Shown piece after piece: positions 12,400-25,865 of a stretch of 64,000 nucleotides of DNA. The notes under the pieces were generated by a model. That model made no database searches and was not told the origin of the DNA. It saw only the letters and a program-made list of their open reading frames with translations. The translations under genes and the position numbers were made by a program. This stretch comes from Beijerinckiaceae bacterium (GTDB taxonomy: Bacteria; Pseudomonadota; Alphaproteobacteria; Rhizobiales; Beijerinckiaceae). The stretch lies in the NCBI GenBank assembly GCA_027532775.1, contig JAPZTO010000003.1, positions 682,001-746,000 on the forward strand, given 5' to 3'. Every line of letters begins with the position of its first letter. Position 1 is the stretch's first letter.

Positions 12400-13347
12400 A
12401 TGGCCACGATCGACCCGCCGGCTGGTGCCTCGCGCCAGACGCCTTCCATGTCGTCCAGCGATTGGGCGCTGCTGGTGCTGCTTTCCATGCTCTGGGGCGG
12501 CTCCTACCTTTTCAACGCCCTTGCCTTGCGCGAAATGCCGGTTTTCACCGTCGTCGCCTTCCGTGTGCTGGTGGGCGGGCTGGCCCTGCATCTCGCGCTG
12601 CGTGTCATGCGCATCCCGTTCCCGCTCGACCGGGCCTCGCTCAAGGCTTATCTCGGCATGGCGATCCTCAATTGTGCCTTGCCCTTCTGCCTGATCGTTT
12701 TCGGGCAAACCCGCGTGCCGAGCGGGCTCGCCTCGATCCTCAACGCCACAACGCCGATCTTCACCATGGTGCTGGCGCATCTCTTCCTCGCCAGCGAGCG
12801 GCTTGACCCGAGGCGCGCGGCCGGCGTGCTGATCGGCTTTGCCGGTGTCATCGTGCTGTTCTGGGATCGGCTCGGCGCCGGCACGGGTGAGCTGATCGGC
12901 CTCCTTGCCTGCCTCGGCGCGTCGCTTTCCTACGGGTTCTCCAACATTTTCGGGCGGAAGGTGATCGTGCCGGGTGCCCATCCGCTCGCCATGGCGGCGG
13001 GGCAGCAGACTTTCGCATGCGTGCCGCTGATGCCGCTGGCTCTTATCGTCGACAAGCCGTTTTCCGGGCCTATGCCGAGCCTGACTGCAATCGGCGCGAT
13101 TGTCGGGTTGGGCCTTCTCTCGACGGCCGTCGCCTATTCGCTGTTCTACCGCATCCTCGCCCGCGCCGGTGCGACCAATGTCTCGCTGGTGACCCTGCTC
13201 ATCCCCTGCTCGGCCATCCTGTTCGGCACGCTCTTCCTCGGCGAGCGGCTGGAGGAGGAGGCCTTTCTCGGCCTCGCCATCATCGCCGCTGGTTTGCTGG
13301 TGATCGACGGGCGCCTGATCGGTCTTTTCCGGCGCCGGGCGGGCTGA
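12400..13347 (+). CDS. EamA/DMT family transporter
   Basis: Inner-membrane protein of 315 residues with about ten predicted spans in two EamA repeats; conserved blocks include LLSMLWGGSYLFNALALREMP and LLGFAGV-like segments in each half. Members of the drug/metabolite superfamily export small metabolites such as amino acids. An alternative start at 12448 would drop a 16-residue polar leader. A short inverted repeat (GGTCAG-N5-CTGACC, 12367-12383) lies just upstream. The substrate is unknown. Confidence 0.88.
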   Translation: MATIDPPAGASRQTPSMSSSDWALLVLLSMLWGGSYLFNALALREMPVFTVVAFRVLVGGLALHLALRVMRIPFPLDRASLKAYLGMAILNCALPFCLIVFGQTRVPSGLASILNATTPIFTMVLAHLFLASERLDPRRAAGVLIGFAGVIVLFWDRLGAGTGELIGLLACLGASLSYGFSNIFGRKVIVPGAHPLAMAAGQQTFACVPLMPLALIVDKPFSGPMPSLTAIGAIVGLGLLSTAVAYSLFYRILARAGATNVSLVTLLIPCSAILFGTLFLGERLEEEAFLGLAIIAAGLLVIDGRLIGLFRRRAG

Positions 13348-13394
13348 AACCGTCTTCCAACCGAAATTGTTGCCGGAGCGCTTGCCAGAACCAC

Positions 13395-13438
13395 TGGACA
13401 AACTACCCTTCGATGGTATGTAGACATTGGTTTACATA
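13395..13438 (+). promoter_or_regulatory. Promoter with overlapping operator before acyl-CoA ligase gene
   Basis: A possible -35 box TGGACA (13395-13400), a 16-base spacer and a -10-like TATGTA (13417-13422) are overlapped by a near-perfect inverted repeat: arms TATGTAGAC (13417-13425) and GTTTACATA (13430-13438), 8 of 9 matching, around ATTG. A repressor bound there would cover the -10 box. The core resembles AAAC-N4-GTTT operators of TetR-type fatty-acid regulators such as PsrA; the regulator here is unknown. Confidence 0.5.
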
Positions 13439-13500
13439 TGAACAATCGGCGAGCATACGCCGGTGCGCCTGATATCAGGCATCAAGGGGAGGTCGAAACC

Positions 13501-15183
13501 ATGTCCATGCACGCGATGCCGTCGCGGCCCTGGCTTGCGCATTATCCAGCCAATGTCCCGGTCGAGATCGACGTCAACCGGTTGCCCGATCTCGCGACGC
13601 TGATCCGCGATTCGATTACCCGCTTCGGGGATCGCCGCGCCTTCGAGAGCTTCGGCAAGTCGCTGACCTACCGGCAGGTCGGCGAGGTGGCCGAGGCCGT
13701 GGGTGGCTGGCTGCAGGCGCAGGGCTTCCAGAGGGGCGATCGCATCGCCATGATGATGCCGAATGTCATGGCCTATCCGGCCGCGATGTTCGGCACGCTG
13801 CTGGGCGGGTTCACGGTCGTGAATGTCAATCCGCTCTACACGGTCCGCGAGCTGATCCACCAGATCAACGATTCCGGTGCGGAGGCGATCTTCGTTCTCG
13901 AGAACTTCGCCCATGTCGTCGCGGAGGCGCTGCCGCATACCTCGCTCAAGAAGGTGGTGATCGTCTCGGCTGGCGACCTGCTCGGCTTCAAGGGCAAGAT
14001 CGTGTCCTTCGTGGCCAAATACGTGAAGAAGGTGGTGCCCCCGTATTCGCTGCCGCAGGGGATCCGGTTCGAGGAGGTCGTGCGCGTCGGGCGCAGTGCC
14101 GGGCTCCGGCCCGTCCAGATCAGCCTCGATGATATTGCCTTCCTGCAATATACCGGTGGCACGACGGGCGTTTCCAAGGGCGCCACGCTCACGCATCGCA
14201 ACATTTCCGCCAATGTCGCGCAGGCCGAGATGTGGCTCGGCCCGGCGGTGAATTCCATCCCGGACAACGTGATGGTCACGGCGCTGCCGCTCTACCACAT
14301 CTTCGCGCTGACCTGTTGCTGCCTCTACATGATGAAGATCGGCGCGGCCTGCCTGCTGATCGCCAATCCGCGCGACATTCCCGGCTTCATCGGCACGCTG
14401 AAGAAATCGCGTTTCACGCTGATGTCGGGCGTGAACACGCTCTACAATGCGCTCGCCAACCATCCGGATATCCGGACGGTGGATTTCACAAACCTGAAAT
14501 TCTGCGTTGCCGGCGGCATGGCCACCCAGAGCGCGGTGGCGAAGAACTGGAAGGCCGTCAGCGGTTGCGCGATCATCGAGGGCTACGGCCTTTCGGAGAC
14601 CTCGCCGATCCTCACGGTCAACCGCGTCGATCTCGAGGAATTCTCCGGGACGATCGGGTTTCCCGTTCCCTCGACCGATCTCGAGCTGCGCGATGCCGAA
14701 GGCAAGCCGGTGCCGTTGGGCGAGGCCGGCGAGATCTGCGCCCGTGGCCCGCAGGTGATGCAGGGCTACTGGCAGCGGCCGGACGAGACCGCGAAGGTCA
14801 TGACGCCGGACGGCTTCTTCCGGACCGGCGATGTCGGCGTCCAGCTGCCGGATGGCACGTTCAAGATCGTCGACCGGCTCAAGGACATGATCCTCGTCTC
14901 CGGTTTCAACGTCTATCCGAACGAGGTCGAGGAAGTGATCGCCCGGCATCCGGGCGTGCTCGAGGTCGCGGTGATCGGCGTGCCGGATCCGCAATCGACG
15001 GAGGCCGTCGCGGCCTATATCGTCAAGAAGGATCCCGACCTTCAGGCGGAGACGATCCGGGCACATTGCCGCTCGGAACTCACCGCCTACAAGGTACCGA
15101 AGGTCATCCATTTCCGCGATTCCCTGCCGAAGACCAATGTCGGCAAGGTTCTGCGCCGTATGCTGCGCGAGCCTTCGGCGTAA
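13501..15183 (+). CDS. Long-chain fatty acid--CoA ligase (AMP-binding)
   Basis: ATP-dependent activation of fatty acids to acyl-CoA, probably at the inner membrane face, 560 residues like FadD. The adenylate-forming motifs are present: the P-loop YTGGTTGVSKGATLTH, GYGLSETSP, and the hinge/C-terminal DRLKDMILVSGFNVYPNEVE, plus the catalytic lysine near the end (KTNVGKVLRR). The start at 13501 follows GGGGAGG at good spacing; an in-frame ATG at 13438 would lie in the predicted operator. It stands as a single gene upstream of a stem-loop. Confidence 0.93.
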   Translation: MSMHAMPSRPWLAHYPANVPVEIDVNRLPDLATLIRDSITRFGDRRAFESFGKSLTYRQVGEVAEAVGGWLQAQGFQRGDRIAMMMPNVMAYPAAMFGTLLGGFTVVNVNPLYTVRELIHQINDSGAEAIFVLENFAHVVAEALPHTSLKKVVIVSAGDLLGFKGKIVSFVAKYVKKVVPPYSLPQGIRFEEVVRVGRSAGLRPVQISLDDIAFLQYTGGTTGVSKGATLTHRNISANVAQAEMWLGPAVNSIPDNVMVTALPLYHIFALTCCCLYMMKIGAACLLIANPRDIPGFIGTLKKSRFTLMSGVNTLYNALANHPDIRTVDFTNLKFCVAGGMATQSAVAKNWKAVSGCAIIEGYGLSETSPILTVNRVDLEEFSGTIGFPVPSTDLELRDAEGKPVPLGEAGEICARGPQVMQGYWQRPDETAKVMTPDGFFRTGDVGVQLPDGTFKIVDRLKDMILVSGFNVYPNEVEEVIARHPGVLEVAVIGVPDPQSTEAVAAYIVKKDPDLQAETIRAHCRSELTAYKVPKVIHFRDSLPKTNVGKVLRRMLREPSA

Positions 15184-15197
15184 GGCATGCCTCCCGG

Positions 15198-15230
15198 GCA
15201 CGGTCTCGTGATTATGTCGCGAGGCCGTGC
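15198..15230 (+). terminator. Stem-loop after acyl-CoA ligase gene
   Basis: Arms GCACGGTCTCG (15198-15208) and CGAGGCCGTGC (15220-15230) pair over 11 bp with a single G-T wobble around an 11-base loop, beginning 15 bases after the ligase stop. There is no T-run, so it may be a processing or stabilising hairpin rather than a classic terminator. It separates the ligase gene from msrP. Confidence 0.5.
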
Positions 15231-15285
15231 TGCGCTAGGTCTTGTCCCGGGTCAGGGCCAGGGTTTGCGCCCCAGGGAGAAAGCC

Positions 15286-16239
15286 ATGCACATCATTCGC
15301 CGCCGTCGCTGGGAATTGCCGGAAAGCGCCGTGACGCCGGAAGCGAGCTTCCTGTCGCGGCGCGAGAGCCTCGGCCTTGGTGCCGGTCTGATGGCGATGC
15401 TGGCCGCCGGCAAGGCCCGCGCAGCAACGCAGACCGAGACGGATGCCCTTCATCCCTACCCGCGTAATGCCGCCTATGACCCGGGCCGGCCAGTGACGGA
15501 TGAAAAATTCGCGTCGCAATACAACAATTTCTACGAATACGGCACCTCGAAGAGCATCGCCGCCGCGGCGCAGCAACTCGTCACGCGGCCCTGGGATATC
15601 CAGATCGACGGCATGGTCGAGAAGCCCGGCCCGGTGGCGATCGACAGCCTGATCATGGCCATGCCCCGCGAGGAGCGGATCTACCGGTTCCGCTGCGTCG
15701 AGGGCTGGTCGATGGTGGTGCCGTGGTCCGGCTTCGGCATGAAGGCGCTGGTGGATTACTGCAAGCCGCTTTCGGGCGCGAAATATGTGCGCATGGAAAC
15801 GTTCTTCGATCCGAAGATGGCGCCGGGCCAGCGCGCGCCGTTCTATCCGTGGCCCTATGTCGAGGGCGTCACGATCGAGGAAGCGCGGAACGATCTCGCC
15901 TTCATGGTCACAGGTGCCTATGGCAAGGTGCTGGCCAAGCAATATGGCGCGCCGATGCGCCTGATGCTGCCATGGAAGTACGGCTTCAAGTCGATCAAGT
16001 CGATCAAGCGCATCACCTTTACCGACCAGCGTCCGAAGGGCCTGTGGGAGGCGTTGCAGCCGGCGGAATACGGGTTCTGGGCGAATGTGAACCCGGAGGT
16101 TGCGCATCCGCGCTGGAGCCAGGCCAGCGAGAATGTGCTCGGCACGAACAATCGCATTCCGACGCAACTCTTCAACGGCTATGCCGAAGAGGTGGCTGGC
16201 CTCTACAAGGGGCTGGAAAAGGAACGGCTCTGGGCGTGA
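15286..16239 (+). CDS. msrP: Periplasmic methionine sulfoxide reductase, molybdopterin catalytic subunit
   Basis: MsrP (YedY) repairs oxidised methionines in periplasmic proteins. The 317-residue product has a twin-arginine leader (SRRESLGLGAGL), the molybdenum-ligand cysteine in YRFRCVEGWSMVVPW and the conserved LPWKYGFKSIKSI region. The start at 15286 follows AGGGAGA. Its usual partner, the membrane heme protein MsrQ, is not next to it: a tandem repeat and a convergent LysR gene follow. MsrQ must be encoded elsewhere or replaced by another electron donor. Confidence 0.93.
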   Translation: MHIIRRRRWELPESAVTPEASFLSRRESLGLGAGLMAMLAAGKARAATQTETDALHPYPRNAAYDPGRPVTDEKFASQYNNFYEYGTSKSIAAAAQQLVTRPWDIQIDGMVEKPGPVAIDSLIMAMPREERIYRFRCVEGWSMVVPWSGFGMKALVDYCKPLSGAKYVRMETFFDPKMAPGQRAPFYPWPYVEGVTIEEARNDLAFMVTGAYGKVLAKQYGAPMRLMLPWKYGFKSIKSIKRITFTDQRPKGLWEALQPAEYGFWANVNPEVAHPRWSQASENVLGTNNRIPTQLFNGYAEEVAGLYKGLEKERLWA

Positions 16240-16245
16240 GGTTTT

Positions 16246-16390
16246 TTCCTGCCGTCCGACGCAGCGCCGGGCGGCAGAAGACCCTCGCATAAGCTCGGAC
16301 GGCCGTTCGGTCTTGATCTATTCCTGCCACCCGACGCAGCGCCGGGCGGCAGAAGACCCTCGCATAAGCTCGGGCGGCCGTTCGGCCTAT
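16246..16390. repeat. 75-bp tandem repeat, REP-like, two copies
   Basis: Two copies with a 75-base period (16246-16320 and 16321-about 16390), nearly identical over some 70 bases. Each copy contains an imperfect hairpin (CTGCC-type arm near its start pairing with GGGCGGCAG) and a second palindrome centred on ACGGCCGT or its variant GCGGCCGT. The element fills the gap between the convergent msrP and lsrB genes. This fits an extragenic palindromic element of the REP type, perhaps also acting as a two-way terminator. Confidence 0.75.
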
Positions 16391-16415
16391 GTTGGTTGAG
16401 GCTGGGATAGCGGCC

Positions 16416-17306
16416 TCAATAGACCCAGCGCTGTGCCTTGCTGACGAGGAAGTCGCGGAAGACCTGCACGCGCGCCACCTGCTTCAGCGCCTCGGGGAAG
16501 ACGAGGTAGCAATCGAGATGCGGCATGGTCTCGCCCTGCAGCAATTGCACCAGCGCCGAGGATTGGTCGACCACATAATCCGGCAGCACGGCAATGCCCG
16601 CCCCGCTATTGGCGGCATGGAGCAGGGCCGTGATCGAATTGACGACCAAAGCCGGGATGCGCGGCTCGCGACGTTCGCGCCCGGCGGTGCAATGCCAGTT
16701 CACATCCTCGAGATAGCCCGGAATGTCCCCGCCGAAGGCGACAAGACGATGCTCGTCGAGATCGCCGATCACGCGCGGCGCGCCAAAGCGCTTGAGGTAA
16801 TCCGGCGAGGCATAGACGTGGAAATGAACCGCGAAGAGCCGCCGGCGGATCAGGTCGGCCTGGACGGGGGCCCGCAGCCGCAAGGCGACATCGGCCTCGC
16901 GCATGGCGAGGTCGAGTTCGTCATCGGTGAGGATCACCTGCAGGCGGATATCGGGGTACAGATCAAGGAATTCCGAGAGGCGGGGCGTCAGCCAGTTGCC
17001 GCCGAGCGCCACATTGGCCGTGATCTTCAATTCGCCATTCGGCTTCTCGCGGCTGTCCGACAGGCTGGCGCGGGTCTGTTCGAGCTTGGTGACCAATTCG
17101 CGCGCCGTGCGGAACAGCAATTCCCCCTGCTCGGTCAGCACCAGGCCGCGGGCGTGGCGGTGGAAAAGCGGCACGTCCAGTTCCGATTCCAGCGCCGAGA
17201 CCTGCCGGCTGACGGCGGATTGGGACAGGCCCAGCACCTCGCCGGCCCGGGTGAGACTGCCGGCTTCCGCGGCGGCGTAGAAAATTCGGACGCGATCCCA
17301 ATCCAC
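16416..17306 (-). CDS. lsrB: LysR-type regulator, LsrB/VtlR type
   Basis: 296-residue LysR regulator: winged helix-turn-helix in residues 1-60 (GSLTRAGEVLGLSQSAVSRQ) and a periplasmic-binding-like effector domain after residue 90. The N-terminus and the place beside trxB match LsrB of Sinorhizobium/Agrobacterium and VtlR of Brucella, which control redox, envelope and sRNA genes. It has only two cysteines (206 and 266), fewer than the redox-sensing cysteines described in rhizobial LsrB. The start is GTG with AAGGGGAAG upstream. It lies 130 bases behind trxB on the same strand. Confidence 0.88.
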   Translation of the reverse strand: MDWDRVRIFYAAAEAGSLTRAGEVLGLSQSAVSRQVSALESELDVPLFHRHARGLVLTEQGELLFRTARELVTKLEQTRASLSDSREKPNGELKITANVALGGNWLTPRLSEFLDLYPDIRLQVILTDDELDLAMREADVALRLRAPVQADLIRRRLFAVHFHVYASPDYLKRFGAPRVIGDLDEHRLVAFGGDIPGYLEDVNWHCTAGRERREPRIPALVVNSITALLHAANSGAGIAVLPDYVVDQSSALVQLLQGETMPHLDCYLVFPEALKQVARVQVFRDFLVSKAQRWVY

Positions 17307-17345
17307 GGCACTTCCCCTTGCGGCCGCGCTTGGTTGGCGGCTCAG

Positions 17346-17364
17346 TTATGCGCTTTCGGCATAA
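17346..17364 (-). promoter_or_regulatory. LysR-type box upstream of lsrB
   Basis: Perfect inverted repeat TTATGC-N7-GCATAA, 39 bases upstream of the lsrB start. Its inner bases fit the T-N11-A pattern of LysR regulator sites. The location in the trxB-lsrB gap suggests autoregulation of lsrB. The binding protein is inferred, not shown. Confidence 0.45.
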
Positions 17365-17436
17365 TGGCACAGCCGTGCCCTGCGGCAATGCCCCCGTGGG
17401 TGCTTGTCGCAGGTTTCGTGGGGAGGAATCCCGGGT

Positions 17437-19505
<2,069 letters not shown>

Positions 19506-19604
19506 GCGCCCGGCGTTATCCACGCTCCGGCGCGACTTGTCCACCGAATCGGCTTGAGGCTGCGTGCTGCCTCGCGGAATAAGGAGGCGTCCGGGTTGCC
19601 GGGC

Positions 19605-19634
19605 ATGCCAGAGTTGCTGGATATGCCAGAATTG
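19605..19634. promoter_or_regulatory. Direct repeat in the ELM1-trxB-lsrB / lrp divergent gap
   Basis: ATGCCAGAGTTG (19605-19616) and ATGCCAGAATTG (19623-19634) differ by one base and start 18 bases apart. They lie between the divergent ELM1-like and Lrp genes, where a regulator controlling either arm would bind. Lrp-family regulators often contact repeated sites; the link is speculative. Confidence 0.35.
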
Positions 19635-19728
19635 TTTCCATGACGTTTTTTCAACGCCCTCTCGCTTTTTCCGTGGCCTCTGCCTATGCAGGATTAGGCG
19701 GGCAGGATTGCTTTCAGATCGGTCTCCA

Positions 19729-20211
19729 ATGCTCAAATCCCTCGAACTTGACGCCATCGATTGGAAAATCCTCGGCGAGCTTCAGGCTGATGGCAGCCTC
19801 ACCAATGTCGAACTGGCACGCCGGGTCGGGCTGACGCCGCCGCCCTGCCTGCGCCGGGTGCATGCCCTGCGCGAGGCGGGCTTCATCCGCGGCTACCGGG
19901 CGATGCTCGATGCGCCGCAACTCGGCTTTTCGGTGGTGTGCTTCGCTTTCGTCCATCTCGCCAGCCAGGCGGAAGGTGACCTTGCGGCCTTCGCCGAGCG
20001 GATCCGCCTCTGGCCGAGCATCCGCGAATGCTGGACCCTCTCGGGCGATATCGACTTCCTGCTCAAATGCGTGACGAAAGACCTGCCCAGCCTGCAGGTT
20101 CTGGTGGGAGATCTCACGGCCACGCCGAATGTCCGCAATGTCCGTACCGCTCTGGCGCTCGGCAAGCTGAAGGACGAGGGGCTGGTGCCGGTTCCCGGCC
20201 TGCCGCGCTGA
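19729..20211 (+). CDS. Lrp/AsnC family transcriptional regulator
   Basis: 160 residues: a helix-turn-helix in the first 60 (DWKILGELQADGSLTNVELARRVGLT followed by PPPCLRRVHALREAGFI) and a C-terminal ligand-binding RAM domain. The open frame extends well upstream, but the family start falls on ATG 19729. It is divergent from the ELM1-trxB-lsrB operon, an arrangement also known around trxB in rhizobia. The effector, typically an amino acid, is unknown. Confidence 0.92.
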   Translation: MLKSLELDAIDWKILGELQADGSLTNVELARRVGLTPPPCLRRVHALREAGFIRGYRAMLDAPQLGFSVVCFAFVHLASQAEGDLAAFAERIRLWPSIRECWTLSGDIDFLLKCVTKDLPSLQVLVGDLTATPNVRNVRTALALGKLKDEGLVPVPGLPR

Positions 20212-20230
20212 GGCGGCCGCCGACCCGGGC

Positions 20231-20719
20231 TCACATCTCGCGGATGATCCAGTAGGCGAAGACGCCGATCAGCGCCTCCACCCGGCGTGGTTCGTTATAG
20301 GGTGCGGGGCCGAAGCCGCCGGAATTGGCCGGCGAGCGGCCGGCGACAGTCCTGCGTGCGAGGACGTTGCCCTGCCGGTCGATGAGCAGGGCCTCGCCGT
20401 CAATGCCATCGCCCGGGGCGAAAGTGCCGAAACTGCCACGGCCGACGAGGCCGGGTTCACTGGCGAGGACAACTTGCGAAACCCGGATGACGAGGCGCGT
20501 GCCGGCTGGCAGCGGCTTGCCCTGCTCGGCCATTTCACGGGCAAGGGCGCGTGGCAGGCTGCGGCGGATATGGGCGGAGATGGCCGGAAGGCCGATCCCG
20601 CCGGCCTCCACCGCGATGCGCGGAGCGCCCTGGCCGACAGCCGGCAGCGGGGCTGCCGCCGCCAGCACCAGAGCGAGCCAGAAGGCGGCGTTAACGGAAG
20701 GAAATCTCCACGACCTCAT
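20231..20719 (-). CDS. Secreted protein of unknown function
   Basis: 162 residues with a signal peptide ([21 protein letters not shown]) and a mature part with no motif I recognise. The sequence alternates short strands ([31 protein letters not shown]), suggesting a small beta-rich periplasmic or lipoprotein-like domain. Its start lies 29 bases inside the end of greA on the same strand, so it is probably translated from the greA message. No other start keeps the signal peptide intact. Confidence 0.7.
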   Translation of the reverse strand: MRSWRFPSVNAAFWLALVLAAAAPLPAVGQGAPRIAVEAGGIGLPAISAHIRRSLPRALAREMAEQGKPLPAGTRLVIRVSQVVLASEPGLVGRGSFGTFAPGDGIDGEALLIDRQGNVLARRTVAGRSPANSGGFGPAPYNEPRRVEALIGVFAYWIIREM

Positions 20720-21164
20720 AGCTCTTGCCTCCGCCCGGGGTATTGACCTCGACGGTATCGCCGACTTTCTTGCCGATCAAGGCGCGGGCGATGGGCGAGG
20801 AGATCGAGACGCGGCCGCTGCGGACATCCGCCTCGACATCGCCGACAATCTGGTAGGCCTTCTCTTCCTCGGTATCCTCGTCGACGAGCTTTACCGTGGC
20901 GCCGAACTTGATGGTGCTGCCCGAGAGCTTGGAGACCTCGATCACCTCGGCGCGCGAGATCAGGCTTTCGAGTTCGCCGATCCGCCCCTCGTTGAGCGAT
21001 TGCGCTTCCTTGGCGGAGGAATATTCCGCGTTCTCGCTGAGATCACCATGGGCGCGGGCCTCCTGGATCGCGAGGATGATGCGGGGGCGCTCGACCGTCT
21101 GGCGGTGCCTGAGCTCCTCTTCCAGCATCCGGTAGCCATTAGCCGTCATCGGAATGCGTTCCAT
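20691..21164 (-). CDS. greA: Transcription elongation factor GreA
   Basis: 157 residues, the usual length. The N-terminal coiled coil carries the acidic tip residues in [18 protein letters not shown], which enter the RNA polymerase secondary channel and stimulate cleavage of backtracked RNA. The C-terminal FKBP-like domain ends in [27 protein letters not shown] precedes the start. It follows carB on the same strand, separated by a stem-loop. Confidence 0.96.
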   Translation of the reverse strand: MERIPMTANGYRMLEEELRHRQTVERPRIILAIQEARAHGDLSENAEYSSAKEAQSLNEGRIGELESLISRAEVIEVSKLSGSTIKFGATVKLVDEDTEEEKAYQIVGDVEADVRSGRVSISSPIARALIGKKVGDTVEVNTPGGGKSYEVVEISFR

Positions 21165-21185
21165 GGCGGGTTCTCCTTAAACAGT

Positions 21186-21217
21186 CTCCCCGCCATGCGG
21201 GCACCGCCGGCGGGGAG
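21186..21217 (-). terminator. Stem-loop between carB and greA
   Basis: Perfect 9-bp arms CTCCCCGCC (21186-21194) and GGCGGGGAG (21209-21217) around a 14-base loop, 63 bases after the carB stop and 21 bases before the greA start. On the transcribed strand it is followed by ACTGTTTAAGG, a poor T-run. It could be a partial terminator setting the ratio of carB to greA expression. Confidence 0.45.
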
Positions 21218-21280
21218 GGATATGATCAAGGGCCGGCAGGGCCGGCCATTCCGGTTTCGGCGCTGCAGCCCGGACCCGTT

Positions 21281-24619
<3,339 letters not shown>

Positions 24620-24715
24620 GGTTCCGGGCCATTTTTGCGCGACCCCGCCGGATCCCGGGCGCGTTTCATGCGGCGCCAGGTGGCGGATTGCTGTGGTTTT
24701 GACTGCTAGACGCCC

Positions 24716-24744
24716 GCTATAGACAAGCAAAACCGGATGGCCAA
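24716..24744 (-). promoter_or_regulatory. Predicted carB promoter
   Basis: On the minus strand TTGGCC (24744-24739), a 17-base spacer and TATAGC (24721-24716) give four of six matches to each sigma-70 consensus box with ideal spacing. It lies about 97 bases upstream of the carB start. No other equally good candidate was seen in the gap. Confidence 0.4.
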
Positions 24745-24857
24745 GGGGAAAGTGAGCCATCACACAGAAGGGAACCGCCGAAATGCGGCATCAGGGCTGC
24801 CATGCGCTTTATCGCGCCGATGAATTTTGCCACAGTGACCCAGCGGAGAACCGGATC

Positions 24858-25832
24858 ATGCCCCTCAAGCGCTTCACCCCCCTGCATGCCCTCGGTCTGG
24901 CCCTGATGCTCGGTTTCTCGGCCGGTGGCGCCCAGGCGCAGATCATGCCGACGAAGGACATTCCCGGCGGGCGGGATCACCCGGTTGCGGGGCGGTATGA
25001 GGGGTCCTTCATCTTCTTCCAGAAAGCGCGCGACTATGACGAGATGCGCCTGCCGATCAAGGCGCTCAAAAATTCGCGCGTCCTGACCGAGGAGAACAGC
25101 GTCGAGATCAAGGGCCGCGCGTTGCGCCAGCGCTATCTCGGACCTGTCGGTCGCTCTTCGCTCGAGGTTGTGCGCAATTACGAGCAGCGCTTGCAGGGGC
25201 AGGGGTTCGAGATCCTGTTTTCCTGCCGCGCGAATGAATGCGGCGGCTCCGACCTCTGGTTCGCGGTGATGGATGCCCACAAGGGATCGAACCTGCCCTC
25301 GAACTGGGACAGCCAGACCTATTCGATTGCCCGCAAGCAGGATGCGAACGGCGCGGTGACCATTGTCGCGCTGCTCTCGGTCGAGACGAGCGATCAGGTG
25401 CAGACGCTGGTCGATGTGCTCGAGAGCAAGGGCATGGAAACCGACAAGATCCGGGTGCTCGATGCCGGCGCCCTGAAAAGCGCGCTGGACGGCCAGGGCC
25501 GCGCGGCGCTCTATGGCATCACCTTCGAGTTCAACAAGGCCGAGATCCGATCGGAATCCCGGCCCCAGATCGACCAGATCGTGGCCTATCTGAAGACCAA
25601 TCCGCAGGTGGGAATCGTCGTGGCCGGCCATACCGATGCCAAGGGCGGCTTCGACTATAATGTCGACCTGTCCCGCCGCCGGGCGCAATCGGTGGTGCAG
25701 GCGCTCACGGCAGCTGGCATCGGCGCCAACCGCCTGACGCCGTTCGGGGCCGGCATGGCCTCGCCGGTGGCCACCAACGAAACCGAAGCCGGGCAGGCCC
25801 AGAACCGCCGGGTCGAGATTGTGAAACGCTGA
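24858..25832 (+). CDS. OmpA family protein with DUF4892-like N-terminal domain
   Basis: 324 residues: a signal peptide (LHALGLALMLGFSAGGAQAQ), an N-terminal domain of about 180 residues resembling DUF4892 (LPIKALKN, LEVVRNYEQRLQGQGFEILF with a cysteine pair), and a C-terminal OmpA peptidoglycan-binding domain (ITFEFNKAEI, VAGHTDAKGGFDYNVDLSRRR). It should sit in the periplasm or outer membrane attached to the wall. GGAGAA precedes ATG 24858. It is followed 33 bases later by lemA and is probably the first gene of that operon. Confidence 0.88.
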   Translation: MPLKRFTPLHALGLALMLGFSAGGAQAQIMPTKDIPGGRDHPVAGRYEGSFIFFQKARDYDEMRLPIKALKNSRVLTEENSVEIKGRALRQRYLGPVGRSSLEVVRNYEQRLQGQGFEILFSCRANECGGSDLWFAVMDAHKGSNLPSNWDSQTYSIARKQDANGAVTIVALLSVETSDQVQTLVDVLESKGMETDKIRVLDAGALKSALDGQGRAALYGITFEFNKAEIRSESRPQIDQIVAYLKTNPQVGIVVAGHTDAKGGFDYNVDLSRRRAQSVVQALTAAGIGANRLTPFGAGMASPVATNETEAGQAQNRRVEIVKR

Positions 25833-25865
25833 GCCCGGTCCGGGCCTCAACAAGGAGACGTGACG

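Noticed and set aside
16100-16399. 99-residue frame with a repeated QRRAAEDPRISS segment
   Set aside because: The protein repeat only mirrors the 75-bp DNA repeat, and its first part runs out of frame through msrP. It is a translation of a REP-like element, not a gene.
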